Shown here: one piece after another, positions 1 through 8,488 of the stretch | How the letters are laid out: every line of letters starts with the position of its first letter | Numbering within the stretch: the stretch's first letter is position 1 | Assembly: GCA_031082225.1 (NCBI GenBank) | Contig: JAVHLG010000004.1 | Coordinates: 42,694 to 106,693, forward strand | Source: Desulfovibrionaceae bacterium | GTDB taxonomy: Bacteria > Desulfobacterota > Desulfovibrionia > Desulfovibrionales > Desulfovibrionaceae | DNA length: 64,000 nt | Direction of reading: 5' to 3' | Position numbers and translations under genes: made by a program | The notes under the pieces: generated by a model | Databases searched by the model: none | Told to the model about the DNA's origin: nothing | What the model saw: only the letters and a program-made list of their open reading frames with translations

Positions 1-116
1 TATCCGGAGGACCGTCTTCTCCATAGCATCATGCTTAAGAACATGTCTCCCCCTGGTCAAGACAAACCGTATTCCAGGGTGACCTGGCGCACGGGGGAAA
101 GACTTCAATACACGGG

Positions 117-545
117 TTAGGGCCTCCGGCCACAACCCGAGTAAACGCTGGAGCAACTCGAGGTGCACACATCCACGTCGTATTGGGTTCTGTTGCTCGA
201 GCTGTTCCGGCACGAGTCCACGCATTGCCGATATTGCTGTCGGCAGTATTGTTTCGTCTCAACGCCGTCATGCTGCGGCTGGTTTGACCGCCTGGGAGCC
301 GAGGCGCCAGGATTGAAGATGAGCTCATTTCCATCCCGGACGACATGCTGCCTGGCCACGCACGTCAAGTTGCATTCCTTGCAGTCGCGATTGCAAATGG
401 TGCTTGGATCACCGGATGGAGCGTTCACCGTGCAGACAACCAGGCCATCAGGCCGTATGCATTCAAAGGAGTTTGGCCCGGCGGCGAACGAAAGATGACT
501 TATGCTAAAAACCAAGATCGTTGTAGCGAGAAGAACCAGTTTCAT
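117..545 (-). CDS. Secreted cysteine-rich hypothetical protein
   Basis: I do not recognise the family. The 142-residue product starts with a clear signal peptide (MKLVLLATTILVFSISHLSFA), so export to the periplasm or outside is likely. The mature part is rich in cysteine, including CNRDCKEC near the middle and CxxxYxxCVDSC plus CTSSCSSVYSGC towards the C-terminus, which suggests several disulfides. I chose the start at 545, not the ORF-track start at 566, because it places a purine-rich GGGAGAGAG about nine bases upstream and puts the hydrophobic core directly after the Met-Lys. It is the outermost gene of a run of minus-strand exported or stress genes. Function is unknown. Confidence 0.6.
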   Translation of the reverse strand: MKLVLLATTILVFSISHLSFAAGPNSFECIRPDGLVVCTVNAPSGDPSTICNRDCKECNLTCVARQHVVRDGNELIFNPGASAPRRSNQPQHDGVETKQYCRQQYRQCVDSCRNSSSNRTQYDVDVCTSSCSSVYSGCGRRP

Positions 546-614
546 ATTTCTCTCTCCCGATGTCAAGAATACATTGTATAAGGATATTTATTATACTCTG
601 ACGGTATGTCTTTG

Positions 615-932
615 TCATTGCCCCTTGACCAGCATGTCATTGCGAACTGAGGTCACGCCGACAATCCTTCGCGCCACACTGACCGCAGTATTGATATCAT
701 GCCGTGAGCTGACAAACCCACTCAACTGCACCACACCCTTGAATGTTTCGACATTTATTTCGGCGGATTGCAAGGATGGCTCCTGAAATATCGCCGACTT
801 CACCTTTGCCGTGATGACGCTATCGTCAAAGTATTCCCCTGTGCTTTCCCTGGTGGACGTCGATGCGCAGCCGATGATGACGGATAGCACGAAGACAATG
901 ATCAGTCCCGTGGTCATACGATATCGCGACAT
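615..932 (-). CDS. BON-domain lipoprotein
   Basis: The 105-residue protein has a hydrophobic N-terminus ending in a lipobox-like IIGC, so Cys22 is probably lipidated and the protein membrane-anchored in the envelope. Residues 35-103 match a BON domain: DDSVITAKVKSAI, then a VETFKGVVQLSGFVSS strand-turn, then a RRIVGVTSVRNDM segment. BON domains occur in OsmY-like envelope proteins that bind phospholipid or other envelope components. An AGGAG lies eight bases before the ATG. It sits among other small envelope-stress genes (GlsB-like, PRC-barrel, CsbD-like), so a stress role is plausible but not shown. Confidence 0.8.
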   Translation of the reverse strand: MSRYRMTTGLIIVFVLSVIIGCASTSTRESTGEYFDDSVITAKVKSAIFQEPSLQSAEINVETFKGVVQLSGFVSSRHDINTAVSVARRIVGVTSVRNDMLVKGQ

Positions 933-1124
933 GATCTGGCTCCTTTCTCTGTGAGTGTTGCACTGTGATGTTTCTGCGTGTGAACGTCGTCAGCTTTATT
1001 TCACACTGTCGGCTGCCGTCCGTGTGACGACTCGAAAAGTTACGCCAGTACTTGTTAAGAAATAATCATTTTTTTACAGTGTTGTTTTCAAAATTCAGGC
1101 GCACCAATCGTCCAGGACACGACG

Positions 1125-1373
1125 CTAGGTGAGCCGTCGGACCACACGTAAAAGGACAAGCAGAATCACGGCTCCAAGCGTGGCCACCAGTATCGACCCC
1201 AGGAGCCCATGTACGCCAATGATGGCGGAACCGAAGAGATATCCGCCGATCACCGCACCGAGGACGCCCACCAGGAGATCGCCCACAAGGCCGAATCCGC
1301 CGCCCTTGACCAGGACGCCGGCCAGCCATCCGGCGATCAACCCGACGAGGAGAAACCAAAGAAGGTCGTTCAT
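1125..1373 (-). CDS. GlsB/YeaQ/YmgE-family stress membrane protein
   Basis: The 82-residue integral membrane protein consists almost entirely of three hydrophobic glycine-rich segments (LLWFLLVGLIAGWLAG, LVGDLLVGVLGAVIGGYLFG, ILVATLGAVILLVLLRVV). This is the layout of the transglycosylase-associated/GlsB family, small inner-membrane proteins linked to general stress; the biochemical activity is unknown. I use the second Met of the ORF (1373) because GGGAG lies six bases before it. Neighbours are a BON lipoprotein downstream and a collagen-like lipoprotein upstream, each with its own ribosome binding site. Confidence 0.85.
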   Translation of the reverse strand: MNDLLWFLLVGLIAGWLAGVLVKGGGFGLVGDLLVGVLGAVIGGYLFGSAIIGVHGLLGSILVATLGAVILLVLLRVVRRLT

Positions 1374-1556
1374 GTCATCTCCCATCCTGTCGTTTCATCT
1401 CCTGGCGCTGCGTCCCTCTAAGGATACGCCAGATTTTGGAAAATAATGATGACTTAAACGTGTCGTGTTGAAAAATTCGAATGCACAAATTCCAAAGTCG
1501 CGACACCAGCATGACACAGAAAACAGCTTAGTCCATCGACATTTCGAGCAACATAT

Positions 1557-1589
1557 TGGCAGGAGGTGCTCAACATCGACCTCCTGCCA
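1557..1589. terminator. Perfect 11-bp stem-loop in the 1374-1799 gap
   Basis: The arms TGGCAGGAGGT and ACCTCCTGCCA pair perfectly around an 11-base loop. On the + strand the stem is followed by GTCTTTTCC, a weak T-tract, and on the minus strand by no T-run. It lies in the roughly 425-base gap between the collagen-like gene and the GlsB-like gene; I see no convincing gene in that gap. It could be a terminator, an operator or an mRNA-processing hairpin. Confidence 0.4.
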
Positions 1590-1799
1590 GTCTTTTCCCT
1601 GTTCCATAACCAGTATGGCGATTCATGCACAGTTTCCATCAGATCATTCGTTCAACGCTTCCGGCGATACGTGCAGCATGGATGATTCAACAATCGCGCT
1701 GCGGCAAGGCCAGATGGGCGTCACGGTTGTCATGATCACGGCGCCGCCCTCCCCAAAACCCCGCGCGGCCACCGAAAACCGTGCGCATGGCCGGTCCTG

Positions 1800-2240
<441 letters not shown>

Positions 2241-2301
2241 GATGACTCTCCTTTGATGGATCCGTTATGATTGGTCACTTCCGTACTGCGACGGCGCAAC
2301 G

Positions 2302-2703
2302 CTACTCGGAGTACTTGAAGGCAGGCATGGCCTTGACGGCTTCCTTGGTGGCGCCGGGCAGCATAACGCGCTTGTCCTTGATGGTCAGTTGGCTGAGGGG
2401 AATGACGACGTCATGCTCCGCAATCCCCAAAAAGCCGCCAGTGCCCACAATCGCATAGCTCATGGCCTTCACCGGGGTCACGATGATGTCGCTGATGGTG
2501 CCGACCTTTTCATTGGCTTCATTGAAGACGTCCTGGTCCAGGATATCCTTTTTGATGCTCCATCCCTTGGCGACAACCAGGATTTCCTCGCTGGTGATGC
2601 CGATGGTGCCGACCACAGGCGTGGCTTGAGCGAAGGCGGCTCCGGCAAGAAGCGTAAGGGACAAGGCCGATGCAACGCAAAGTGTCTTCAAGGATAATGT
2701 CAT
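2302..2703 (-). CDS. PRC-barrel domain exported protein
   Basis: The 133-residue protein has a signal peptide (MTLSLKTLCVASALSLTLLAGAAFA) followed by a single PRC-barrel-like domain. The sequence KDILDQDVFNEANEKVGTISDIIV is the characteristic first strand pair of that fold, and the C-terminal half (AIVGTGGFLGIAEHDVVIPLSQL) completes it. Exported single-domain PRC-barrel proteins are common in proteobacteria and their function is unclear. AAGGAG precedes the ATG. It lies between the collagen-like gene and the GH75-like gene, all on the minus strand with separate leaders. Confidence 0.85.
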   Translation of the reverse strand: MTLSLKTLCVASALSLTLLAGAAFAQATPVVGTIGITSEEILVVAKGWSIKKDILDQDVFNEANEKVGTISDIIVTPVKAMSYAIVGTGGFLGIAEHDVVIPLSQLTIKDKRVMLPGATKEAVKAMPAFKYSE

Positions 2704-2813
2704 AATGAATCTCCTTCGTTAAAAAGTTTGGTGACTGTTGATATATTCAGACCATCGCTGGTCGAGTTATCGATGAAAAGCTTCATCAAGATGGCCATGA
2801 GGCCGACTATTCA

Positions 2814-3779
2814 TTAATACATCTCGCGGCGCAGCCTCTCCATCCCGCCCCACTGCTCAAAGAGTTGATTCGAATGCGAGTCGATATACTTTTTGTCGAC
2901 AGGCCACCCTTGAGAGGTGTCTGTGAAGACGACATATATCATTTGATCGGTTGTCCCTTCGCCCTTGGGGTCGCTCGGTATGCCCACAGCCCTGGCCAGC
3001 GCGATGGATCCTTCGCCAATCTTGTTATCTGGGCCGACGTCCGCAAAGATGCAGCCCGACGACATCGCGGTGTCCATGTTCACCACATATCCAAAGTCGC
3101 CCATCGTCGCCGGGATCCGGCTATCACCGGGGAGAACGAAGAATGGTATTGCTTCAGAATTGACATATCGCGTCGGGTCGTTGTTCCTTTTTGTTGCGTC
3201 CTGCAAACTCGTCCCGGACACGTAGTAGCCCGGAGCAGGGTCCGTCGATACCTGGAGAACGGGCTTGCCGCTTCGCTTGGCATTGTGGGTGACGATCCCC
3301 CACCAGTTGCCTGGCCGTCCTGCGTTTCCGAGGTGGTCCAGGCCTTTCCCGGGGAGAGGATGATACGCGGAGAACGATCCATCGGCATCGATATGCATCC
3401 CGGCCTTGAACATATAGACAGACGAATGTTTCTTTGAATTGTATATCGAGGACGACCCGATGCGTTGAAAGAACACGTTCTGTTTCGTCGGTGCTGAGAG
3501 ATTTTTTGCCACATGAGGAATTTGACGGTCACGGAGGCCGGGTTGAGGAGCGATGGAAAAGGCCGACGAAACGTTTTGATTCATCGCCACATCAACCCCA
3601 TATTGCCTCTCTGTTGATTCCGGATCATGTGGCGCGAAGTCACGGCCAAAAGATGCCGTGCTTACTAAAAAAGAAAATGCCATGAATATCGCTAAAAACC
3701 ACAATACGACTGACTTCATACTGATATCTTTTCGCATTTTATAAATGCGGACTATTTCTCCGTCATTAAACTTGTGCAT
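2814..3779 (-). CDS. Secreted GH75-like (chitosanase-fold) protein
   Basis: The 321-residue protein has a long N-region and a hydrophobic segment (VVLWFLAIFMAFSFLVSTASFG) that reads as a signal peptide, so it is probably exported. Residues from about 125 to 300 resemble bacterial members of glycoside hydrolase family 75, whose characterised members are chitosanases: AGMHIDADGS, YHPLPGKGLDHLGNAG, PFFVLPG, GDFGYVVN, and a late GEGSIALARAVGIPS block. Asp and Glu residues typical of the active site region are present, but I cannot confirm catalytic competence. Met15 and Met21 are alternative starts; the first Met has the better AAGG spacing. Base composition is lower in GC than the core genes, which fits an accessory region. 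Confidence 0.65.
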   Translation of the reverse strand: MHKFNDGEIVRIYKMRKDISMKSVVLWFLAIFMAFSFLVSTASFGRDFAPHDPESTERQYGVDVAMNQNVSSAFSIAPQPGLRDRQIPHVAKNLSAPTKQNVFFQRIGSSSIYNSKKHSSVYMFKAGMHIDADGSFSAYHPLPGKGLDHLGNAGRPGNWWGIVTHNAKRSGKPVLQVSTDPAPGYYVSGTSLQDATKRNNDPTRYVNSEAIPFFVLPGDSRIPATMGDFGYVVNMDTAMSSGCIFADVGPDNKIGEGSIALARAVGIPSDPKGEGTTDQMIYVVFTDTSQGWPVDKKYIDSHSNQLFEQWGGMERLRREMY

Positions 3780-4029
3780 ACGTATTGCCTTTTTTAAAAC
3801 ACATTTACTGTGCTGATCGGTGAACGTTTACAGAGTTTGAGAATATTTGCATCATCAGCAAGAACGGGCCTGCTGTCATAGTTCTCGGGGATGTCGTCAG
3901 GTTGCATGCGAAAACTTCCGTTTTCCGCTGGTCTCCTCTGCCTGTGGCAGTGGCCCTCATGTCTCCATTCACAACAATATGCTTTCATTCAAAATGATGG
4001 TCACAGGACGCATCCATTCGAAAACGGGA

Positions 4030-4206
4030 TCATTCCGTGAGAGTATTTTCAAGGTGTCCGAGTTTGACCTGGACCTTGCCATACAATTTTTCGTCGGTGC
4101 CTTCTTGTTCCATCCTCCTGTCTTTCACAAGAGAACCAAGAGCATTCTTAATGCTCCCCTTGATTTGGTGAACTCTTCCGGAAACAATCTTTTTCGTTCC
4201 TGACAT
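4030..4206 (-). CDS. CsbD-like small stress protein (below ORF-track cutoff)
   Basis: This 58-residue reading frame is missing from the ORF track because it is under 60 residues. It reads MSGTKKIVSGRVHQIKGSIK, then NALGSLVKDRRMEQEGTDEK and LYGKVQVKLGHLENTLTE. The order 'GRxxQxKGxIKxxxGxLxxD..xxxEGxxxKLxGKxQxxxG' matches the CsbD family, small hydrophilic general-stress proteins of unknown mechanism. A GGAG lies upstream of the ATG. It belongs to the same minus-strand run as the PRC-barrel, GlsB-like and BON genes, families that are often stress-induced together. Confidence 0.8.
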   Translation of the reverse strand: MSGTKKIVSGRVHQIKGSIKNALGSLVKDRRMEQEGTDEKLYGKVQVKLGHLENTLTE

Positions 4207-5062
4207 GGCGTGATCTCCGCGTTGTTTACTATTACATGTGAAAGAGTTTTTGGCTTCTTAAGTCATGTTGTTTGCTCTACAGCGCAGCAGGTTCAGAAAT
4301 AATGATGATATATGTTCATACTACATTTTTCATGCCGGTCCTTGTTGTGTCGGTATTGTTTTGCAACAGGCTGGTTTCATGATTCATTCTCTTGTGGTCG
4401 ACTACGCCACCTCATCGCCAGCGGGTAGGCGCGTCCGGTCGTATTTGACCTCTGGTCAAATACGACATGCTTTTCCCCGAGCGTGTTGCCGGGGAGGTGG
4501 CTCCTGGCCGCCCGGTCTCAGGACGAACCAGATCAAGAACACGAGCCTGGGCAGGGGCATTTCTCGTGAAATGAGCGGATTGTCGCGCAAAGGGCCGAAA
4601 CGTGGAGGGTCTGGCAGCGACGTTTTTCCTCCGAACGCGTGCATTGGGCAGTCATGTGCGCGGCGACCAGGGGGAGGGGGGGCCGCCGTATCCGTGGCGG
4701 TGAACCCTGCATGCCGTGGTCAGTACCGCCGTGTCGACCCCGGACCTGGAAAAGCCGAAGCGAATGGGCCGGAGAGCCCGTGTCGTGCTCGGAAAATAAT
4801 ATATCCGTATTTTATAAATGTGGTATTTAGGCATGATATACAGAAATTCACGTTCGCCGATTGTCCGGACACGACAAGAGAGCCTGCGAAGCTGGGGGCC
4901 TTCGGGGGAGGGGCGGGCGTAATTCGGTGTTTGGATGTCTGGTGGTCTGATGTCGTCAGGAGTATTTTGCGACCGCCGTTCCCCCCTGTTGGGGGGGGCG
5001 AGGGCAGATGGGCTGCGGCGGCGAGGAGGCGTTTGAGCAGCCTCGGCCAGGGCTACTCTGCA
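4207..5062. other. Gene-poor stretch before the CRISPR remnant
   Basis: No credible gene is visible in these 856 bases. The 309-codon + strand ORF crossing it has no family resemblance, and it reads through the CRISPR repeats as the tell-tale GAWIET string, so it is not coding. A perfect 13-bp inverted repeat lies at 4438-4466. Runs of C and G near 4978-5000 form another imperfect hairpin. Composition changes from AT-rich (4260-4400) to GC-rich (4470 onward), consistent with patched or decayed accessory DNA. Confidence 0.6.
4438..4466. repeat. Perfect 13-bp inverted repeat, 3-nt spacer
   Basis: GTCGTATTTGACC and GGTCAAATACGAC are exact reverse complements separated by TCT. No T-tract follows on either strand, so a simple rho-independent terminator is unlikely. 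The near-continuous symmetry suits a protein-binding operator or a hairpin at the edge of a lost element. It sits alone in gene-poor DNA. Confidence 0.75.
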
Positions 5063-5160
5063 GTTGCCCCGCGCGCGGGGGCGTGGATTGAAACCACCAA
5101 ATCGACGGTGAACAGATCGTCGAGAACGGTCGCCCCCTGCGCGGAGGTGTTGATTGAAAC
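5063..5160 (+). CRISPR. Degenerate two-repeat CRISPR remnant, type I-C-like
   Basis: Two 32-base repeats (5063-5094 and 5129-5160) flank one 34-base spacer (5095-5128). The first repeat ends GCGTGGATTGAAAC, and both keep the GATTGAAAC 3' end and the GC-rich inner dyad typical of type I-C (Dvulg) repeats. They differ from each other at six positions, so the array is decayed rather than active. The repeats plus spacer match the expected geometry exactly. No cas gene is present in the window. The array lies about 235 bases from tRNA-fMet. Confidence 0.75.
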
Positions 5161-5351
5161 AAGGGATGCCATGATTTTGCCGCTCCCGATGTGATCGTCC
5201 CCCCGTGGAGGGATTTCGCGAATCTGCGAATTGTGCGCTTAGGTCCGGAAGTTGCGGATTGCACTGTGATCGGGACGGTCAAATTGCTGGGGCTATCTTG
5301 TGGGTTCCCAGGTGGCGAGCCCTTCCTGGGTAGGAATAGGGTAGGAAACAG

Positions 5352-5386
5352 AAAAAGGGCCTACGGATTTTCGTCCGTAAGCCCTT
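5352..5386 (-). terminator. Rho-independent terminator of tRNA-fMet
   Basis: On the minus strand AAGGGCTTACGGA pairs with TCCGTAGGCCCTT around a CGAAAA loop, followed by TTTCTGTTT. It begins nine bases after the tRNA CCA end, so it terminates the tRNA transcript. Confidence 0.9.
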
Positions 5387-5394
5387 GATTTTGC

Positions 5395-5471
5395 TGGTTG
5401 CGGGGGCAGGATTTGAACCTGCGATCTTCGGGTTATGAGCCCGATGAGCTACCGTGCTGCTCCACCCCGCG
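5395..5471 (-). tRNA. Initiator tRNA-fMet (CAT)
   Basis: The 77-base gene on the minus strand folds as a complete cloverleaf with an encoded CCA. The anticodon loop is CTCATAA (anticodon CAT). Initiator hallmarks are present: 5' C1 opposite A72, which is a mismatch at the top of the acceptor stem, and three consecutive G:C pairs in the anticodon stem (GGG/CCC). The T-arm reads GGTTCAAATCC. It is a single-gene transcription unit with a good promoter just upstream and a terminator just downstream. Confidence 0.97.
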
Positions 5472-5486
5472 TCACTGAAGAAAGGG

Positions 5487-5515
5487 AAGCTACGCGTAGA
5501 AAAAAAACTTGTCAA
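5487..5515 (-). promoter_or_regulatory. Sigma-70 type promoter of tRNA-fMet
   Basis: On the minus strand a perfect TTGACA (5515-5510) is separated by exactly 17 bases from TAGCTT (5492-5487). The predicted start lies about ten bases before the mature tRNA 5' end, so a very short 5' leader would be removed by RNase P, whose protein gene lies just across the divergent gap. Confidence 0.75.
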
Positions 5516-5616
5516 CACTCTTTTTCACGGACACACTCTTTTTTCGGCAACGGACGCCACGGCACAGCGAAAGCGGCGGTGGGCGGGCAGGCCGCAGACG
5601 TTTTCCAGGCGGGAAC

Positions 5617-5940
5617 ATGTCCCTTCGATTCTTCGTCTTTTTGCTGGCCGTCGCCCTGCAGGCCTGGTTCGCCCTGGCCTGGGCCTTGGGAGCATGGCGC
5701 ATGGACAGGGATGGCGGCGACAAGCGGCCCCGGCCTTCCCCAGGGAGGGTGGTCCGTTTCGCCGGAGTGCTGGGCCTCGGGAGCGGGCTGGCCTATGCCG
5801 CCATGGCCGGTGACCCCGTGTTTTTTGTCGGGCAGGCCATCGTCCTGGTCCTCGCCGGACGAGTCATGGCCGTCCCGCCCGGGCAGGCTGCGGTTCGGAG
5901 AAACCCGGACGGCGACCTGGCGGGACGCAATCACGGTTGA
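5617..5940 (+). CDS. Small membrane protein with LAB_N-like region
   Basis: I use the internal ATG at 5617, giving 107 residues, because upstream codons of the track ORF overlap the tRNA-fMet promoter region. The N-terminus is a hydrophobic helix (FFVFLLAVALQAWFALAWALG). The second half (FAGVLGLGSGLAYAAMAGDPVFFVGQAIVLVLAGRVM) resembles the lipid-A-disaccharide-synthase-like N-terminal (LAB_N) domain, in which 'xxxRDPVFxxGQ' is the recurring motif. LAB_N proteins are small multi-helix membrane proteins linked to envelope glycolipid metabolism, function uncertain. It lies just before rpmH, on the same strand. Confidence 0.6.
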   Translation: MSLRFFVFLLAVALQAWFALAWALGAWRMDRDGGDKRPRPSPGRVVRFAGVLGLGSGLAYAAMAGDPVFFVGQAIVLVLAGRVMAVPPGQAAVRRNPDGDLAGRNHG

Positions 5941-5993
5941 CGGCCTCGGAGTTTGTCGATATGAGAAGAAGTTCATCACATCACTTGGAGAGT

Positions 5994-6503
5994 ATGCATG
6001 AGCAAGATGACATATCAGCCGCACAAGACCCGGAGAAAACGTACCCACGGCTTTCTGGTTCGCTCCAGGACCAAAAACGGTCAGGCAATCCTGCGCCGCA
6101 GGCGGGCCAAGGGCCGCAAACGCCTGGCCGCCTGATTTATCCCCCGGAGCACCGGCTGCGCCGACGCAGCCGGTTTACGGCCTGCTACGATTCCGGACGC
6201 AAATATTTCACCAGGCATTTCGTGGTGTTTGCACTGTTGCGGCCTGTGGACGGCGTGTCCGCACGGCTGGGGCTCACGGTTGGGAAAAAATGCGGCGGCG
6301 CCGTGGCGCGCAACCGTATAAAACGCGTGCTCAGGGAGTTCTTCCGGCTGCACGGCGCGGTTGTCCAGGTTCCTCTGGACATCGTGATCGTGGCCAAGAA
6401 ATCCCTGGATGCTGTCGGGTTTTCCTTTGAGGCCGCCTGTCGCGAGCTTTTGCCGCTCGTGGCCCGGTTGCGCAAGGATTTCTCCCGCGCCACGGGGGCG
6501 TGA
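5994..6503 (+). CDS. rnpA: Ribonuclease P protein component, extended and overlapping rpmH
   Basis: The C-terminal about 105 residues are a typical Rnp[25 protein letters not shown], then [28 protein letters not shown], the RNR signature that binds RNase P RNA and the pre-tRNA leader. RnpA assists the catalytic RNA in 5' maturation of tRNAs. The start is unclear. No ATG, GTG or TTG occurs in frame between 5997 and the conserved body; only CTG (6132) or ATT (6135) could give a normal-length protein. The frame is open upstream through all of rpmH to ATGs at 5994, 5961 and 5937. I chose 5994 (169 residues) because it would share the rpmH ribosome binding site. The 46-residue basic, proline- and glutamine-rich extension is the translated shadow of rpmH. 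Confidence 0.8.
   Translation: MHEQDDISAAQDPEKTYPRLSGSLQDQKRSGNPAPQAGQGPQTPGRLIYPPEHRLRRRSRFTACYDSGRKYFTRHFVVFALLRPVDGVSARLGLTVGKKCGGAVARNRIKRVLREFFRLHGAVVQVPLDIVIVAKKSLDAVGFSFEAACRELLPLVARLRKDFSRATGA
5998..6135 (+). CDS. rpmH: 50S ribosomal protein L34 (not in ORF track)
   Basis: The 45-codon gene is too short for the ORF track. It encodes [20 protein letters not shown] followed by [20 protein letters not shown] and KRLAA, the near-invariant L34 sequence, a basic protein of the large ribosomal subunit. A GGAG lies about ten bases before the ATG. The start codon is only four bases downstream of an in-frame ATG of the extended rnpA frame (sequence ATGCATG), so the whole gene lies inside the rnpA reading frame in the other phase. 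L34 and the RNase P protein are neighbours in almost all bacteria; complete nesting is unusual. Confidence 0.96.
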   Translation: MSKMTYQPHKTRRKRTHGFLVRSRTKNGQAILRRRRAKGRKRLAA

Positions 6504-6506
6504 CCG

Positions 6507-6932
6507 ATGCCTGTCATGCGACGAATTGCCCTTTCGTGCATACGTTTCTATCAACTCGCGGTTTCGCCTTGGCACCAGCCGTGTTGCCGCTTTGTGCCGT
6601 CCTGTTCCCGGTACGCCTATGAGGCCTATTCCCGGTTCGGTTTCTTTCGTGCCTCCTTTTTGACACTCAAACGCCTTTTGCGTTGCCATCCCTTCGGGGG
6701 GTACGGCTACGATCCGGTGCCGGAGGCCCCTGTGGCCGCCACAGGCACGGCCGGGCGCGGACAACCCCGCGCCCCATCCTTATTCACCTCCACCGACGGA
6801 AACATTCATCACCATGGAAAACAAACGTGTCATGCTGGCTGTGGTTCTCTCCCTGGCGGTGCTTTTGGGCTGGAACTTCCTGTTCCCGACGCCGAAGAAC
6901 GTCCAGCAGCCAACACAGGCCACCACCACTGA
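6507..6932 (+). CDS. yidD: Membrane protein insertion efficiency factor YidD
   Basis: Residues 1-72 are a classical YidD: an amphipathic N-terminus ([11 protein letters not shown]), then [21 protein letters not shown] and [15 protein letters not shown]. YidD is a small inner-membrane-associated protein that helps YidC-dependent insertion. It starts three bases after rnpA. The frame does not stop where the family usually does; it continues about 69 residues and overlaps the first 119 bases of yidC in another phase. That tail ([15 protein letters not shown]...) is His- and Cys-containing and has no family equivalent, so it is probably a by-product of the overlap, though it is formally translated. 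Confidence 0.92.
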   Translation: MPVMRRIALSCIRFYQLAVSPWHQPCCRFVPSCSRYAYEAYSRFGFFRASFLTLKRLLRCHPFGGYGYDPVPEAPVAATGTAGRGQPRAPSLFTSTDGNIHHHGKQTCHAGCGSLPGGAFGLELPVPDAEERPAANTGHHH

Positions 6933-8415
6933 GGCCCCGGCCGAGGCAAAACCAGGTCCGGTTGCGGCGCCCATCGGAACCCTGTCGGCCTTCGCCCCCA
7001 CTCCGGGGCGCATGGTCACGGTCAAAACCCCGCTGTATACCGCCGTCTTCAATTCCCTGGGCGGCGTGCTCGATTCCTTCGCCCTCTCGGAATACCGGCA
7101 GACCATTGCCGCCGATTCCCCGCTGGTGAACCTGGTCAGCGACCTCTCCCGCCAGAAGGCCCCCCTTGGGCTTTTGATCAACGGCCAGCCCACCTGGCAG
7201 GCCGCCAAGTGGTCCCTGGAGGGAGGGGATCTGAATCTGGCCGCAGGCCAAAGCGGGGCCCTCACCTTTGTGGGCCAGCTCGGCGATCTGCGCATCGAGC
7301 GTACCCTGACCTTTACGGCCTCCAATTACCTGTTCGATGAAAAGCTGGCCCTGATCAACGCCTCGGACGCCCCGGTCAGCCTCAAGGTGGCCACCGCCCT
7401 GGCCGTGGAGAAGCTGTCCGAGAAAAGCGAATCCTATAACGTGACCAAGGTGGCCTATTACAACGACTCCGGGCTGCACACGGTCACCGACATCAAGGAT
7501 CTCGAACAGGGGGTCTTGGCCGAAACGGGCGTGAAATGGGCCTCGGTGGAGAGCAACTATTTCATCATGGCCGCCGTGGCCCTGGAGACCGGATATCTGG
7601 CCAAGGCCAAGTTCGAGGACGGCGTGTACCGGGTGGCCATGGAAAAGGACGCCGTGGCCGTGACCGCCGGAAGTCGGCTGGAACTGCCCAGCGCCTATTA
7701 TCTGGGCGCCAAGGAGACGGCGTATCTGGCCAAGGCCCCTGGCAATCTGGCGGCGTCCGTGGACTACGGATGGTTCGACTTCATCGCCAAGCCCCTGCTC
7801 ATCCTGCTCGACTTCCTGCACGGCTATGTGGGCAACTACGGCGTGGCCATCATCCTGTTGACCATCATCATCAAGATCGTGTTCTGGCCCCTGACCCACA
7901 AGAGCTACAAGTCCATGGACCAGTTGCGCAAGCTGCAGCCGCTCATGGCCCAGATCCGCGAGAAGCACAAGGATGACCGCCAGAAGATGAACGAGGAGAT
8001 GATGCGGCTGTACAAGACCTACAAGGTCAATCCGGCCGGGGGCTGTCTGCCCATGGTGGTGCAGATTCCCGTGTTCATCGGGCTGTATCAGGCGCTCTTA
8101 AACGCCATCGAACTGCGGCACGCCCCGTTCATCGCCCACGTGCCCTTCACGGACATCGTCTGGCTGGCCGACTTGTCCGTCAAGGATCCCTTTTACGTGA
8201 CGCCCATCGTCATGGGCGCGACCATGTTTTTGCAGCAGAAAATGACCCCGGCCCCCGGCGATCCAACCCAGGCCAAGATCATGCTGGCGCTCCCCATCGT
8301 GTTCACCTTCATGTTCCTCAACTTCCCTTCCGGGCTGGTTGTGTACTGGCTGGTGAACAACGTCCTGTCCATCGCCCAGCAGTGGCGTCTTATGAGCAAA
8401 AGCAGCAAGGCCTGA
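6814..8415 (+). CDS. yidC: Membrane protein insertase YidC
   Basis: The 533-residue protein has the full Gram-negative YidC layout. There is an N-terminal membrane helix ([19 protein letters not shown]), a large periplasmic beta domain (about 60-330) and a C-terminal insertase core with five hydrophobic segments, including [43 protein letters not shown] and [15 protein letters not shown]-type sequence near the end. It inserts inner-membrane proteins alone or with SecYEG. Start [14 protein letters not shown] is canonical. It lies in the conserved order rpmH-rnpA-yidD-yidC-jag, with its start overlapped by yidD, which suggests coupled translation. Confidence 0.98.
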   Translation: MENKRVMLAVVLSLAVLLGWNFLFPTPKNVQQPTQATTTEAPAEAKPGPVAAPIGTLSAFAPTPGRMVTVKTPLYTAVFNSLGGVLDSFALSEYRQTIAADSPLVNLVSDLSRQKAPLGLLINGQPTWQAAKWSLEGGDLNLAAGQSGALTFVGQLGDLRIERTLTFTASNYLFDEKLALINASDAPVSLKVATALAVEKLSEKSESYNVTKVAYYNDSGLHTVTDIKDLEQGVLAETGVKWASVESNYFIMAAVALETGYLAKAKFEDGVYRVAMEKDAVAVTAGSRLELPSAYYLGAKETAYLAKAPGNLAASVDYGWFDFIAKPLLILLDFLHGYVGNYGVAIILLTIIIKIVFWPLTHKSYKSMDQLRKLQPLMAQIREKHKDDRQKMNEEMMRLYKTYKVNPAGGCLPMVVQIPVFIGLYQALLNAIELRHAPFIAHVPFTDIVWLADLSVKDPFYVTPIVMGATMFLQQKMTPAPGDPTQAKIMLALPIVFTFMFLNFPSGLVVYWLVNNVLSIAQQWRLMSKSSKA

Positions 8416-8488
8416 TCGACCGGACAACGCGCCCCATGCACGCCCGGTCCGTTCATCGCCCCGGCCCGGGTGCTTTCAAGGAGACCCC

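Noticed and set aside
4975-5005. C/G-run near 4980 as a third CRISPR repeat
   Set aside because: Only the GC dyad resembles a repeat; the GATTGAAAC end is missing and the spacing to 5063 does not fit.
4265-5194. 309-codon + strand ORF through the CRISPR remnant
   Set aside because: It has no family resemblance and is read through the repeats as GAWIET; it is a chance open frame in gene-poor DNA.
6784-7968. 394-codon minus-strand ORF under yidC
   Set aside because: It is the antisense shadow of the high-GC yidC gene, His/Gly-rich with no family.
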